A DNA stretch of 64,000 nt from Variovorax sp. PBL-H6 (lineage in GTDB: Bacteria; Pseudomonadota; Gammaproteobacteria; Burkholderiales; Burkholderiaceae_C): contig NZ_LR594659.1 of NCBI RefSeq assembly GCF_901827155.1, forward strand, positions 3,782,001 to 3,846,000, given 5' to 3'. The notes under the pieces were generated by a model. The model was not told where the DNA came from and made no database searches. It saw only the letters and a list, made by a program, of their open reading frames with translations. A program made the position numbers and the translations under genes. Shown here piece by piece: positions 50,104 to 58,936 of this stretch. Numbering within the stretch: position 1 is the first letter of the stretch; each line of letters opens with the position of its first letter.

Positions 50104-51180
50104 TCAGGATGCAGTTTGGCCGGCTTCGTACCAGTCCTGGGTACGGTTGACGACCGCGACGACCGCAAGCATGACCGGCACTTCGATGAGGACCCCGACC
50201 ACGGTGGCCAGCGCAGCGCCGGACTGGAAGCCGAAGAGGCTGATGGCGGTCGCGACTGCCAGTTCGAAGAAATTGCTCGCGCCAATCAGCGCCGAGGGGC
50301 CGGCCACGCAGTGCTTCACCCCGAGCTTGCGGTTGAGCAGGTAGGCAAGTCCCGAGTTGAAGACCACCTGGATGAGAATCGGCACGGCCAGCAGCGCGAT
50401 GACCAGGGGCTGGTCGAGGATGGCCTCGCCCTGGAATGCGAACAGCAAAACCAGTGTCAGCAGCAGGGCCGAGATGGAGAGGGGTCCCAGTCTGTCGGCC
50501 ACAGCCTGGAAGTGTCCAGCGCCACGGCGCAGAAGCGCTGTGCGCCACCACTGCGAGACGACGACCGGCACGACGATGTAGAGGCCCACCGAGACCAGCA
50601 GGGTGTCCCACGGAACGGTGATGGACGAAAGGCCAAGCAGCAGCGCAACGATGGGCGCGAAGGCGACCACCATGATGGCGTCGTTCAGGGCTACCTGCGA
50701 CAGCGTGAAATACGGGTCCCCCTTGCACAGCTGGCTCCACACAAAAACCATCGCCGTGCACGGCGCGGCGGCGAGCAGGATGAGCCCGGCGACGTAGCTG
50801 TCGAGCTGTTCGGCAGGAAGGTAGTGTGCGAACACGTGGCGGATGAAGATCCAACCCAGCAGCGCCATCGAGAACGGCTTGACCGCCCAGTTGATGAACA
50901 GCGTGACCCCGATGCCGCGCCAGTGCGAAGTGACCTGGCCGAGGGCACCGAAGTCAATCTTCAGCAGCATCGGAACAATCATCACCCAGATGAGGAAGCC
51001 CACCGGGACATTGACCTTGGCCACTTGGAGGCTGGCGACCGCCTTCGAAAAGCCCGGCAGTATCTGGCCCAGGGCGATACCGACGACGATGCACAGGGCC
51101 ACCCACACGGTCAGGTAACGCTCGAAGAAGCCGATGGCGGGCCTGGCAGGCGCCGCCGCAGGGACAGTGAAGCTGGTCAT
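50104..51180 (-). CDS. acr3: ACR3-family arsenite efflux permease
   Basis: 358 residues with about ten TM helices. The key ACR3 segment [18 protein letters not shown] holds the conserved Cys of TM4, and TM9 has [20 protein letters not shown] with the conserved Glu. It exports As(OH)3 using the membrane potential. In this locus it may be energised or supported by ArsA, although ArsA classically pairs with ArsB; an acr3-arsA pairing is therefore noteworthy. Confidence 0.95.
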   Translation of the reverse strand: MTSFTVPAAAPARPAIGFFERYLTVWVALCIVVGIALGQILPGFSKAVASLQVAKVNVPVGFLIWVMIVPMLLKIDFGALGQVTSHWRGIGVTLFINWAVKPFSMALLGWIFIRHVFAHYLPAEQLDSYVAGLILLAAAPCTAMVFVWSQLCKGDPYFTLSQVALNDAIMVVAFAPIVALLLGLSSITVPWDTLLVSVGLYIVVPVVVSQWWRTALLRRGAGHFQAVADRLGPLSISALLLTLVLLFAFQGEAILDQPLVIALLAVPILIQVVFNSGLAYLLNRKLGVKHCVAGPSALIGASNFFELAVATAISLFGFQSGAALATVVGVLIEVPVMLAVVAVVNRTQDWYEAGQTAS

Positions 51181-51332
51181 CGGGAAACTCGTTCTTTGAA
51201 GCTAGGGCGCATCCCCTCGGCGAGCACGGTGCGCCGAGTCAGTAGTGGGTGCGAAGGATGAGTACGTTGGAGGTCCTGGCTCAGCGAGTCGCGATGTCCT
51301 TGACTTCCCGACGGCGTCCCTGGCCCGTGCCT

Positions 51333-51371
51333 TCAGTTCGGCAAGCTCATCCGCCTCGTCTGTTGTTCCAT
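51333..51371 (-). CDS. Possible 12-codon ORF between arsR and acr3
   Basis: An ATG at 51371, 6 nt after a strong GGAGGAG, encodes MEQQTRRMSLPN and a stop. The surrounding 210-bp gap is otherwise empty. One alternative frame stays open through ELAELKARARDAVGKS and on, hinting at a decayed gene. It may be a leader, a relic or chance. Confidence 0.25.
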   Translation of the reverse strand: MEQQTRRMSLPN

Positions 51372-51390
51372 CTGTTGCTCCTCCGCAGGT

Positions 51391-51714
51391 TCAGCATTGG
51401 CAAGACGCCGCCGCGTCGACGAGGCATTCTTCGCCTTGGCAGCAGTTTTCTGTGAGATACCCCAGCACGCCATTCATCCGCTCGTAGGCGGCCCGATAGA
51501 TGATGTTGCGGCTGGCTCGTTCCTGGGTCACGAGGCCGGCGGAGGCGAGCTCCTTCAGATGGAACGACAGAGTTGTCGCAGGCACATCCAAAGCCTCCTG
51601 CATCACGGAGGGCGTGAGGCCCCGTCGTCCCGTCACAACCAAGGCCCGGAAAACCTGAAGGCGCAGGGGGTGCGCTAGCGCCGCAAGGGATTGAACAACG
51701 TCATGCTCTTCCAT
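51391..51714 (-). CDS. arsR: ArsR-family arsenic repressor
   Basis: 107 residues from MEEHDVVQSLAALAHPLR. Winged-helix core: LRLQVFRALVVTG, VPATTLSFHLKELASAGLV. The C-terminus ends with cysteines (ENCCQGEECLVDAAASCQC), a C-terminal As(III) site as in some ArsR subtypes rather than the classical CVCDLC in the alpha-3 helix. The start codon coincides with the predicted transcription start (see 51721-51747). Confidence 0.93.
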   Translation of the reverse strand: MEEHDVVQSLAALAHPLRLQVFRALVVTGRRGLTPSVMQEALDVPATTLSFHLKELASAGLVTQERASRNIIYRAAYERMNGVLGYLTENCCQGEECLVDAAASCQC

Positions 51715-51720
51715 CCGCCC

Positions 51721-51747
51721 ATCATACGGGAAAAGTCGTACTATCAA
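51721..51747 (-). promoter_or_regulatory. arsR promoter with short inverted repeat
   Basis: On the minus strand TTGATA (51747-51742) and TATGAT (51726-51721) lie 15 bp apart. The predicted start of RNA falls on the arsR ATG, giving a leaderless message. TACG...CGTA (51725-51728 and 51737-51740) lies between the hexamers and could be the ArsR half-sites. A plus-strand TACTAT (51739-51744) may be the -10 for arsA. Confidence 0.45.
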
Positions 51748-51807
51748 GGAACCCATCCAAGATGGCCGGTGCTCATGGCGTCGACAAGCCCTCTCTCGAG
51801 GAAAAAT

Positions 51808-53592
51808 ATGGCCCAGGCTGACCCCCCGCTCTCACTCTTGCGTGACGCTGCGCACTTCCTGTTCTTCACCGGCAAAGGAGGCGTCGGCAAGACTTCCATC
51901 GCCTGCGCCTGCGCGTTGGCCCTCTCCGAAGGGGGGAAGCGCGTGCTGCTCGTCAGCACCGACCCGGCTTCCAATCTCGACGAGATGCTCGGCGTAGCGC
52001 TATCTGACTGGCCGCGCGAGGTGCCGGGCGCTTCCGGCCTTTGGGCGATGAATATCGACCCGGACGCTGCTGCAGAAGGTTACCGTGTCCGCGTCCTGGA
52101 CAAGATGGCTGCGAGCAGTTCGACAGCAGAGCGCGAAACGGTCCGTGAGCAACTCTCGGGAGCTTGCACGACGGAGATTGCCGCCTTTGACGAATTCATC
52201 GGCCTGTTGGCGGGGGATGTGAAGGGTTACGACCACGTCGTCTTCGACACCGCCCCCACGGGGCACACCTTGCGGCTGCTGAGCCTTCCCAAGGCCTGGA
52301 CCGGCTTTCTTGAAGGGAACGACCGCGGCGCGTCGTGTCTTGGGCCCCACTCCGGCCTCAAGATGCAGGAGGAGCGTTTCCGGACCGGCCTCAAGGCGCT
52401 CTCTGATTCGGACCAGACAGCCATCGTGCTGGTGACGCGCGCCGACAGTGGCGCACTTCGCGAGGCGGCGCGCACGCATCAGGAACTGCTGCAGTTGGGC
52501 TTGGCCAATCAGCGTCTTCTCGTGAATGCGGTGTTCAGGGCAACCATGCCCGGCGATGCGGTGGCCAACGCCTTGCAGAGAATTGGTGAGGAGGCCCTTG
52601 CCAAGATGCCCGATGCCTTGCGAGCCCTACCGCAAGACCAGGTGCCCCTGCGCTCGTTCGACATGGTGGGATTGCCCGCCTTGCGGGCCTTGCTCGCACT
52701 GCAGACGACCGTTGCGCCAGCAGACTCGAGGGTGCCGGTGGTTCCCGCAGAAGTTCGAAGGCTGCACGCATTGGCCGATGAACTCGCACAGCGGGACCAT
52801 GGACTGGTGATGGTGATGGGCAAGGGGGGCGTGGGCAAGACAACCATTGCTGCGGCATTGGCGGTCGCGCTGGTCCAACGCGGCAAGTCAGTGCATCTTT
52901 CGACCACGGATCCCGCCGCGCATCTCGCCTCGACCGTCGAAGGCCAGATGCCCGGACTCGAGGTGAGCCGCATCGACCCGCTGGCCGAGACTCAGCGATA
53001 CGTCGAGAAAATTCTGGCTGCCCGAGGCAAGGACCTGGACGAGGAGGGCCGCGCACTCTTGCTCGAGGACTTGCGTTCTCCCTGCACTGAAGAGGTGGCC
53101 GTCTTCCACGCCTTTTCGCGGACGGTGGGCGAAGCTCGCAATTGCTTCGTCGTGCTCGATACCGCCCCCACCGGGCACACGCTGCTGCTCATGGACGCCA
53201 CAGGTGCATACCACCGGCAGATGGCCCGCGAGTTCGAAGGCAAAGGAACAGGCCGCATCGTGACCCCGTTGATGCGTCTCCAAGACCCCGACTACACACG
53301 CATCATCATTGTCGCGTTGCCCGAAGTCACGCCCGTCTCAGAGGCGGCGGCGCTGCAGGACGACCTTCGGCGCGCCCAGATCGAACCGTTCGCCTGGGTC
53401 GTCAATCGCAGCTTGATGGCAAGCGGCAGTCGGGACCCACTGTTGGCCTCGCGGATGGCAGGCGAGGCGAAGCAGTTGGACAGGGTGCGAGAGCTTGCTC
53501 GCAGGACGTACGTCGTACCTTGGTCTGCCAAACCCTTGACGGGCATTTCGGCTCTGCGCGAAATGTCCACGAGTGGCGTTATGGACGCATAG
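51808..53592 (+). CDS. arsA: ArsA arsenite-stimulated ATPase
   Basis: 594 residues from an ATG preceded by CGAGGA at 6-7 nt. It has two homologous halves, each with GKGGVGKT (near residues 21 and 343) and DTAPTGHT. Metalloid-binding cysteines can be matched: SGACTTEIAAFDEF, GASCLGP and SPCTEEVAVFHAFS. ArsA drives arsenite export with ATP and receives arsenite from ArsD; no arsD is visible here. The longer in-frame start at 51775 lacks a good ribosome site. Confidence 0.95.
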   Translation: MAQADPPLSLLRDAAHFLFFTGKGGVGKTSIACACALALSEGGKRVLLVSTDPASNLDEMLGVALSDWPREVPGASGLWAMNIDPDAAAEGYRVRVLDKMAASSSTAERETVREQLSGACTTEIAAFDEFIGLLAGDVKGYDHVVFDTAPTGHTLRLLSLPKAWTGFLEGNDRGASCLGPHSGLKMQEERFRTGLKALSDSDQTAIVLVTRADSGALREAARTHQELLQLGLANQRLLVNAVFRATMPGDAVANALQRIGEEALAKMPDALRALPQDQVPLRSFDMVGLPALRALLALQTTVAPADSRVPVVPAEVRRLHALADELAQRDHGLVMVMGKGGVGKTTIAAALAVALVQRGKSVHLSTTDPAAHLASTVEGQMPGLEVSRIDPLAETQRYVEKILAARGKDLDEEGRALLLEDLRSPCTEEVAVFHAFSRTVGEARNCFVVLDTAPTGHTLLLMDATGAYHRQMAREFEGKGTGRIVTPLMRLQDPDYTRIIIVALPEVTPVSEAAALQDDLRRAQIEPFAWVVNRSLMASGSRDPLLASRMAGEAKQLDRVRELARRTYVVPWSAKPLTGISALREMSTSGVMDA

Positions 53593-53689
53593 GGACTTGT
53601 CGAGCGGGACTTTGCAGGAATGCCTGCGCCGGCGAGGAGGTACTTCGTGTCCACGATGTGCTGTCGGACTGCGAGGTCACTGGCCAGGT

Positions 53690-54592
53690 TCAAGCTCCCC
53701 GCTTGCCCTCGAGGTGCTGGTGCACAGGGAGCGCATTCAGGGGAATACGAAGGTAGGCGATCCCGTTGTCGTCAGCGGGCGGCAACTGCCCGCCCCGTAC
53801 GTTGACCTGAATCGATGGAAGTATGAGCGTCGGGACCTCGAGGGTTGCATCGCGTGCCGTGCGCATGGCGACGAAGGCATCCTCGCTGATGCCGTCGCGG
53901 ACATGGATATTGTGGGCTCGTTGTTCTGCGACAGTGGTCTGCCATCGAGGCTCCCGTGACGAAGGCGGGTAGTCGTGACAGACGTACATCGTGGTTGCCG
54001 GCGGCAAGTCCAGCAGTCTGCGCATCGAGGTGTAGAGCTGGCGTGCGTTCCCGCCAGGAAAATCCGCGCGGGCGCTGCCGACGTCCGGCATGAAAAGCGT
54101 GTCGCCGACGAAGACGGAGCCGTCCACCAGATAGGCCATGTCGGCCGGGGTGTGCCCCGGCACCAGCATCGCGGTAGCCTCGACCTCGCCAATTCTGAAG
54201 ACCTCGCCGTCCTTGAAAAGATGGTCGAACTGGCTGCCGTCCGGCAGGAAGCTGCGCTCCAGATTGTAGAGCTTCCTGAAAGTCGCCTGAACGGTGCGGA
54301 TGTTCTCGCCGATGGCGGTGAGGCCGCCGACCTGCGCCTGGACGTAGCGTGCGCCGGACAGGTGGTCGGCATGCGCGTGCGTCTCCAGAATCCAGTCGAC
54401 CTGCAGACCCTTGTCCCGAACATAGGCCAGCACCCGGTCGGCCGACGCCGTGCCCGTGTGCCCCGACCTGAAATCGTAGTCCAGCACCGGGTCGATGACT
54501 GCGGCCCGCCCCGTTGCGTGGTCCCAGACGACGTAGGAGACCGTCCACGTGTTCGGGTCGAAGAAGCCTTGGATGGTCGTGCGGGGGGTCAT
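53690..54592 (-). CDS. blh: MBL-fold persulfide dioxygenase-like hydrolase (Blh type)
   Basis: 300 residues from MTPRTTIQGFFDPNTWTVS. Metal ligands are ETHAHADHLSGARY, MLVPGHTPADMAYLV and VFVGDTLFMPDVGSARADFPGG, the ETHE1/Blh pattern; the C-terminus has the usual SIQVNVRGGQLPP and LRIPLNAL. Such enzymes oxidise glutathione persulfide to sulfite. Divergence from a BigR-like regulator is the known blh-bigR arrangement. Confidence 0.9.
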   Translation of the reverse strand: MTPRTTIQGFFDPNTWTVSYVVWDHATGRAAVIDPVLDYDFRSGHTGTASADRVLAYVRDKGLQVDWILETHAHADHLSGARYVQAQVGGLTAIGENIRTVQATFRKLYNLERSFLPDGSQFDHLFKDGEVFRIGEVEATAMLVPGHTPADMAYLVDGSVFVGDTLFMPDVGSARADFPGGNARQLYTSMRRLLDLPPATTMYVCHDYPPSSREPRWQTTVAEQRAHNIHVRDGISEDAFVAMRTARDATLEVPTLILPSIQVNVRGGQLPPADDNGIAYLRIPLNALPVHQHLEGKRGA

Positions 54593-54615
54593 GGGTAGCT
54601 CCGTCGGTGCGATGT

Positions 54616-54662
54616 TCAATCGATTGACAAATATTATATAAATATACATACTATGTCAATCG
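54616..54662. promoter_or_regulatory. Divergent promoters and BigR-type operator between blh and bigR
   Basis: CGATTGACA (54621-54629) and TGTCAATCG (54654-54662) are perfect 9-bp inverted arms. Each contains a consensus -35 TTGACA, one per strand, pointing inward. Leftward, TATAAT (54638-54633) follows at 15 bp. Rightward, CATACT (54647-54652) is at 17 bp or TACTAT (54649-54654) at 19 bp. The AT-rich centre (ATATTATATAAATAT) resembles BigR boxes. TCAATCGATTGA (54616-54627) is a further perfect palindrome. Confidence 0.7.
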
Positions 54663-54687
54663 CAACCGAAACCGTCTACCCGCATAC

Positions 54688-55011
54688 ATGAAGCGCTCTT
54701 CCCCCGTCATCGACCCCGAGCTCCTGCGCAGCGCCGCTGGCAAGGCGGTCGGCGCCCTCAAGGTGCTCGCCAACGAAGACCGTTTGCTCCTGCTGTGCCA
54801 GCTCTCGCAAGGCGAGATGTGCGTGAGTGACCTCGAGCAGACGCTGGGCATTCACCAGCCGACCCTGTCGCAGCAACTCGCTGTGCTTCGCAACGAACAG
54901 GTGGTCCACACCCGCCGCGAGGGCAAGAGCATCTTCTACAGCGTGGCCGACCCGTCGATGCTCGAAATCCTTGAGCTTCTCTATCGTTTCTACTGTCCAA
55001 AGGAAGAATGA
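54688..55011 (+). CDS. bigR: BigR/SqrR-like persulfide-sensing ArsR-family repressor
   Basis: 107 residues from [18 protein letters not shown]. Winged helix: [26 protein letters not shown] and [18 protein letters not shown]. Two cysteines, one in [10 protein letters not shown] and one in YRFYCPKEE, match the thiol pair that forms a disulfide or polysulfide bridge in BigR/SqrR and releases DNA. It should control the divergent blh gene and the downstream yeeE/yedE genes. The stop overlaps the next gene (ATGATG region). Confidence 0.9.
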   Translation: MKRSSPVIDPELLRSAAGKAVGALKVLANEDRLLLLCQLSQGEMCVSDLEQTLGIHQPTLSQQLAVLRNEQVVHTRREGKSIFYSVADPSMLEILELLYRFYCPKEE

Positions 55012-55445
55012 TGTCCGTCGACTGGAACCACTTCACGCCGCTCGCCGCCCTCGCCGGCGGCGTGCTCATCGGCATCGCCGCGGCGATGTTCGTGCTGCTC
55101 AACGGCCGCATCGCCGGAATCAGCGGCGTGCTCGGGGGATTGCTCAGGCCGGTCAGGGGCGATAGCGTCTGGCGCGTGGCCTTTGTCCTTGGACTTGTCG
55201 GTGCGCCGCTGGTTTACCTGTTGTTCGCGGCGCTGCCCAAGCCACAGATTGATGCCGGGTATGGCGCGCTGGTCGTGGCGGGCCTGCTTGTAGGGGTGGG
55301 TACGCGCTACGGCTCCGGTTGCACCAGCGGCCACGGTGTCTGCGGACTCTCTCGACTGTCGCCCCGCTCACTCGTCGCCACTGCTGCCTTCATGGGCGCC
55401 GGCTTTGTCACGGTGTTCGCGACGCGTCATCTGCTCGGTATCTGA
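55008..55445 (+). CDS. YeeE/YedE-family sulfur-transport subunit (first half, PmpA-like)
   Basis: 145 residues, about four TM helices. The hallmark [20 protein letters not shown] carries the cysteines that pass thiosulfate or persulfide sulfur in YeeE. Paired small YeeE/YedE halves encoded next to bigR-like genes are thought to import sulfur compounds or relieve sulfide stress. It is coupled to bigR and followed 10 nt later by its partner. Confidence 0.88.
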   Translation: MMSVDWNHFTPLAALAGGVLIGIAAAMFVLLNGRIAGISGVLGGLLRPVRGDSVWRVAFVLGLVGAPLVYLLFAALPKPQIDAGYGALVVAGLLVGVGTRYGSGCTSGHGVCGLSRLSPRSLVATAAFMGAGFVTVFATRHLLGI

Positions 55446-55455
55446 GGAGTCCTTC

Positions 55456-55893
55456 ATGATTGCTCTCGCTTCGCTGCTTGCCGGCCTGGTCTTCGGCCTT
55501 GGCCTGATCGTCTCCGGCATGGCCAATCCGGCCAAGGTGCTTGGCTTCCTGGATCTCGCCGGTCACTGGGACCCGTCCCTGGCCTTCGTCATGGCCGGCG
55601 CCATTGCCGTCGGCGCGGTCGCGTTCACCATGGCCCGTCGTCGTGCGATGTCCTTCCTGGGCGCCGAGATGCGCCTGCCTTCGGCGCGTCACATCGATCG
55701 CCGCTTGGTGCTCGGCAGCGTGCTCTTCGGCATTGGATGGGGTGTCGCCGGCTTCTGCCCGGGACCGGCCCTCGTTTCCCTCGGAATGGGGGAAGTGAAG
55801 GCGCTCGTCTTCGTGGCCGCGATGCTTGTGGGCATGGGCGTCTTCGAGCTATTCGAGCGCCGCAAGCGCGCGACGGCGCCGAACGCCGCCTGA
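55456..55893 (+). CDS. YeeE/YedE-family sulfur-transport subunit (second half, DUF6691/PmpB-like)
   Basis: 145 residues from MIALASLLAGLVFGLGLIVSG. The segment SGMANPAKVLGFLD is diagnostic of this half, and GVAGFCPGPALVSLG carries a conserved Cys. With the preceding gene it makes a two-gene version of YeeE. The ribosome site GAGGAG is directly before the ATG, and the order bigR-pmpA-pmpB is typical. Confidence 0.88.
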   Translation: MIALASLLAGLVFGLGLIVSGMANPAKVLGFLDLAGHWDPSLAFVMAGAIAVGAVAFTMARRRAMSFLGAEMRLPSARHIDRRLVLGSVLFGIGWGVAGFCPGPALVSLGMGEVKALVFVAAMLVGMGVFELFERRKRATAPNAA

Positions 55894-55902
55894 GGTCCGC
55901 CG

Positions 55903-56553
55903 ATGACGAACATGGCGACCTGGCTTGCGGCGCTGGCCACGGTGGCCATCCTCCTGTCCTATGAACTCGCCCTTGCACGCGGACATCGCCGAAGGCCCGA
56001 GCACCTCGCGCGCACCGCGCATGCGCAGCTGCGCGAAGAATGGTTCGCCGCCGTGTCGGCCCAGAAAGGCTCGGAAATCCTGGCGGTGCAGACGCTTCGC
56101 AACTCGCTGATGTCGGCCACGATGACTGCGTCGACAGCTGCGCTGGCGTTAATGGGCACCGCGACCTTGACCGCTCCGTCGCTTCACTCGGCTTTCGGCG
56201 ATACACCTGGTCTGCCGTTCTTCACGGTGCGACTCGCGCTGGAGTTCGTTCTGATGTCATTGTTGTTCGCCTCGCTCCTGTCGTCGGTGATGGCTGTGCG
56301 CTACTACAACCACGCTGGATTCATCAGCGCGATGCCGGTGGGCTCCGAGGCACGTATTCGCTGGAGCGCTGCCGGCAAAGCCTACGTGCGGCGGGCCGGC
56401 ATCCTCTACAGCTGGGGGCTCAGGCATCTTGTTCTGGTTGCTCCCATCCTGGCCTGCATTGTTCACCCGGCTGCGGGTCCTGCTGCAGCCGTTGGCGTGG
56501 TCGCCGTGTTGGTTAGCTTCGACCGCTTTGGAAGCAAGGGCGAACTGCTGTGA
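55903..56553 (+). CDS. DUF599 family membrane protein
   Basis: 216 residues with four predicted TM helices. Family features are QTLRNSLMSATMTAST, RYYNHAGFISAMPV and RRAGILYSWGLRHLVLVAPI. The function of DUF599 is not known to me. It follows the yeeE pair by 9 nt and is probably in the same operon. A second ATG at 55912 is equally possible as the start. Confidence 0.8.
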   Translation: MTNMATWLAALATVAILLSYELALARGHRRRPEHLARTAHAQLREEWFAAVSAQKGSEILAVQTLRNSLMSATMTASTAALALMGTATLTAPSLHSAFGDTPGLPFFTVRLALEFVLMSLLFASLLSSVMAVRYYNHAGFISAMPVGSEARIRWSAAGKAYVRRAGILYSWGLRHLVLVAPILACIVHPAAGPAAAVGVVAVLVSFDRFGSKGELL

Positions 56554-56764
56554 CGCTTGCGGCCTTCTTGCGCGACGGCAGTCCCGCCGCGCGTAAGAAA
56601 GCCTTTGCGCAAGACGGTGTTGGAGGCAGCTGAAGTCCGCGGTTTTGCCACACCAATTGCGCCTATCGCACGTGCTGTGGTGGGACGCGCCTGGCTGCAA
56701 AGATTCAGCTTCGTCATGTGTCCGGAATCGGCTCTCGCAGAGTCTCTTCACTGAAGTGACGGCC

Positions 56765-57076
56765 ATGGCAAAGACTGAATTGCAAATCGTGTTGCACGCA
56801 CCAACGGCGAATGCGCTGTCGCGAGCGCGCCGCAACGTGGCCAATCTCACTGCAGAAGCGCCTGGGGCCACCGTGCGCATTGTCGTCAACGGCGAGGCTG
56901 TTGCGGCAGCGCTGGACAACCCAGACGAGACGTTCGACCGACTCCCGCTGGTATGTCCAAACTCGCTCAAGCGAATCGGGCGACCAGCCGCCCCACCGCT
57001 GAGGGTGCTGCCGGAATCGGGGGTGCTGGCGCTGGCAAGGCAGCAATCCGAAGGATGGCAGTACATTCGCGCTTGA
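56765..57076 (+). CDS. DsrE-superfamily small protein
   Basis: 103 residues from MAKTELQIVLHAPTANALSR. The alternating alpha/beta pattern with QIVLHAPTANALSRARRNVANL and VRIVVNGEAVAAALD fits the DsrE/DsrF-like fold of intracellular sulfur carriers; a single Cys lies in LVCPNSLKR. In a persulfide island a sulfur-handling role is plausible. The 211 bp before it hold no convincing gene. Confidence 0.7.
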   Translation: MAKTELQIVLHAPTANALSRARRNVANLTAEAPGATVRIVVNGEAVAAALDNPDETFDRLPLVCPNSLKRIGRPAAPPLRVLPESGVLALARQQSEGWQYIRA

Positions 57077-57124
57077 GGCAGTGCATCGTCAACGACAGGG
57101 AGCGACCTACCGTCGCTGAAAGGA

Positions 57125-57523
57125 ATGAACATGGACTACGGATTCCACGCCACCATCAAAGGCCCTTTCGAAACAGCTGTACAGCGGGTGTTGGACGCGC
57201 TCAAGGCGGAGGGTTTCGGCGTCCTATCCGACATCGACCTGCAGAAGGCGATGAAAGAGAAACTGGGCAAGGAGATGCTGCCGCACCGTATCCTGGGCGC
57301 GTGCAACCCGCCATTGGCTTACAAGGCGCTTCAGGCAGAGGCCAATATCGGCCTGCTCTTGCCGTGCAACGTCACGGTGCGACAGGAGGACGGCGGCGAT
57401 ATCGTCGTCGGATTCTTGAATCCCGACCTCATGGTCCAATTGACCGGGAGCCCGAAATTGAAGGAAGTGGCCGAAGACGCGTCAGCGCGCCTGAACCGCG
57501 TGCGCGAAGCTTTGCAGAGCTGA
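57125..57523 (+). CDS. DUF302 family protein
   Basis: 132 residues, MDYGFHATIKGPFETAVQRV, then ALKAEGFGVLSDIDLQKAMKEK, YRILGACNPPLAYKAL-like HRILGACNPPLAYKAL and GLLLPCNVTVRQEDGG, the standard DUF302 pattern with its two conserved cysteines. DUF302 proteins often occur with sulfide- or redox-related genes; the mechanism is undefined. Its stop abuts the converging MBL-rhodanese gene (stops at 57521-57523 and 57524-57526). Confidence 0.9.
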   Translation: MNMDYGFHATIKGPFETAVQRVLDALKAEGFGVLSDIDLQKAMKEKLGKEMLPHRILGACNPPLAYKALQAEANIGLLLPCNVTVRQEDGGDIVVGFLNPDLMVQLTGSPKLKEVAEDASARLNRVREALQS

Positions 57524-58921
57524 CTAGTCCTTTTCCACCGGCAGTTCGCAAGCCATCCATGCCTGCCAGCTACCGGGAATGTTGCCGACGTCGAATCCCC
57601 TGGCCTGCAACAGGCTGGCGCCTATGGACGCGCGGTAGCCGCTGTCGCAGTACACCGCGAAGCGCTGCCCCTTCGACAACTCCCCGAGTCTCGAGGGCAG
57701 CTCAGGCAAGAAGATGTGTCGCGCGCCCGGTGCATGTCCCTTCATCCACTCCTGTGGTGAGCGGACATCAAGCAGCGTGAGCAAGCCTTGCTCGCTCTCC
57801 TTCGCTGCCTCGGCAACATGAAGTTGCCGCAATGTTTGCAACGGCAGCCCGGCGTTCTCCCAACTGGACATGCCGCCGACCAAGTAGCCCGCGAACAGTT
57901 CGAAGCCTGTTCTGGCTAAATGGGCGGCGACCACATTTAGCTTTGCGTCGCTGTCCAGCACGAGTAGGAGTGGCTGGTCCGGCTCGAGCATCCAACCCGA
58001 CCAGATGCTCAGATGGCCAGTTGCGCCAATGTTCAACGCTCCCTGCACATGAGCGCCGCCGAAGGCCAGCAGGTGGCGCGTGTCGACAACAACAGTATTG
58101 CCCGCGCTCATCGCCTTCTGAAAGTTCGCGGGAGGAAGTGGCTGAATCGCGGTCGAGGGCGCTTCGCGCGGTTGGCTTGCGGTATTGCGCTCCTTAATTC
58201 GCGGGTAGTAGCGGGGCTTGGGCGGCAGATTCTCAAGAGCCGCCGCCCGGAAAGAAGAACCGTCAGCCTGTTGCAACAATTCATTGTTGCGCCGCTCGTA
58301 GCCGATGGTCGTACTTGTCTTGTCGCCGATAGCTGCGCCACAAGGCGAGCCGTGGACATGCGTAGGGTAGACCTGTACTCCGTCATCCAGAGATAGGAAG
58401 CACTCGCGCAAGCTATTGAACTGAGCCTGCGTCAGCTCGTCGACGCGCTCCTGGCCGAGCAGGTCGGTCCTGCCCGCGGCGCCCACAAGGAGAGACCCGC
58501 CGGACAGCACCGCGAAGGGGGCATCCTTTTTGTCCTTCTTCGCAACGAGCAGGGAGATGTGCTCGGGCGTGTGCCCAGGGGTGTGCTTGACCGTGAGCAA
58601 CACGTTTCCCAACTCAAGGACCTGACCGTTCATCACGAGCCGATGCTCAAACCCATACGATGGCGCATCGTGCCCGCCAACGCAAACCTCGGCGCCGCCG
58701 GAGGCCTTGGCGAGGGCCGTGGCGCCGCTCACAAAGTCCTCATGGATGTGGGTCTGCACGACGTGCGTAATGGCAACGCCATATTCGCGCGCCGCTTCCA
58801 CATACTGCTGGATGTCGACCTGTGGGTCGATGACAGCCACAACTCTGGCCGAGTCGTCTCCCACGAGGTAGCTGGCGTCGCCAATGGCCTCGGTGACAAA
58901 CTGCTTGAAGATGAGTGCCAT
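57524..58921 (-). CDS. Persulfide dioxygenase-rhodanese fusion with two rhodanese domains
   Basis: 465 residues. The MBL domain (1-about 240) has THIHEDFVSGATAL, TVKHTPGHTPEHISLL and VYPTHVHGSPCG. The first rhodanese domain (about 265-355, from VVDTRHLLAFGGAHVQGALN) has LVLDSDAKLN where the active-site loop belongs, so the catalytic Cys is missing. The second (about 370-460) carries AVYCDSGYRAS with an intact Cys. The enzyme would oxidise persulfide and move sulfane sulfur to acceptors. It is convergent with the DUF302 gene. Confidence 0.9.
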   Translation of the reverse strand: MALIFKQFVTEAIGDASYLVGDDSARVVAVIDPQVDIQQYVEAAREYGVAITHVVQTHIHEDFVSGATALAKASGGAEVCVGGHDAPSYGFEHRLVMNGQVLELGNVLLTVKHTPGHTPEHISLLVAKKDKKDAPFAVLSGGSLLVGAAGRTDLLGQERVDELTQAQFNSLRECFLSLDDGVQVYPTHVHGSPCGAAIGDKTSTTIGYERRNNELLQQADGSSFRAAALENLPPKPRYYPRIKERNTASQPREAPSTAIQPLPPANFQKAMSAGNTVVVDTRHLLAFGGAHVQGALNIGATGHLSIWSGWMLEPDQPLLLVLDSDAKLNVVAAHLARTGFELFAGYLVGGMSSWENAGLPLQTLRQLHVAEAAKESEQGLLTLLDVRSPQEWMKGHAPGARHIFLPELPSRLGELSKGQRFAVYCDSGYRASIGASLLQARGFDVGNIPGSWQAWMACELPVEKD

Positions 58922-58936
58922 AGCGACTTCTTCCTG

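Noticed and set aside
56554..56764. Possible gene between the DUF599 and DsrE genes (for example the frame 56557-56754)
   Set aside because: No ribosome site, no family pattern, and the composition resembles noncoding or decayed DNA.
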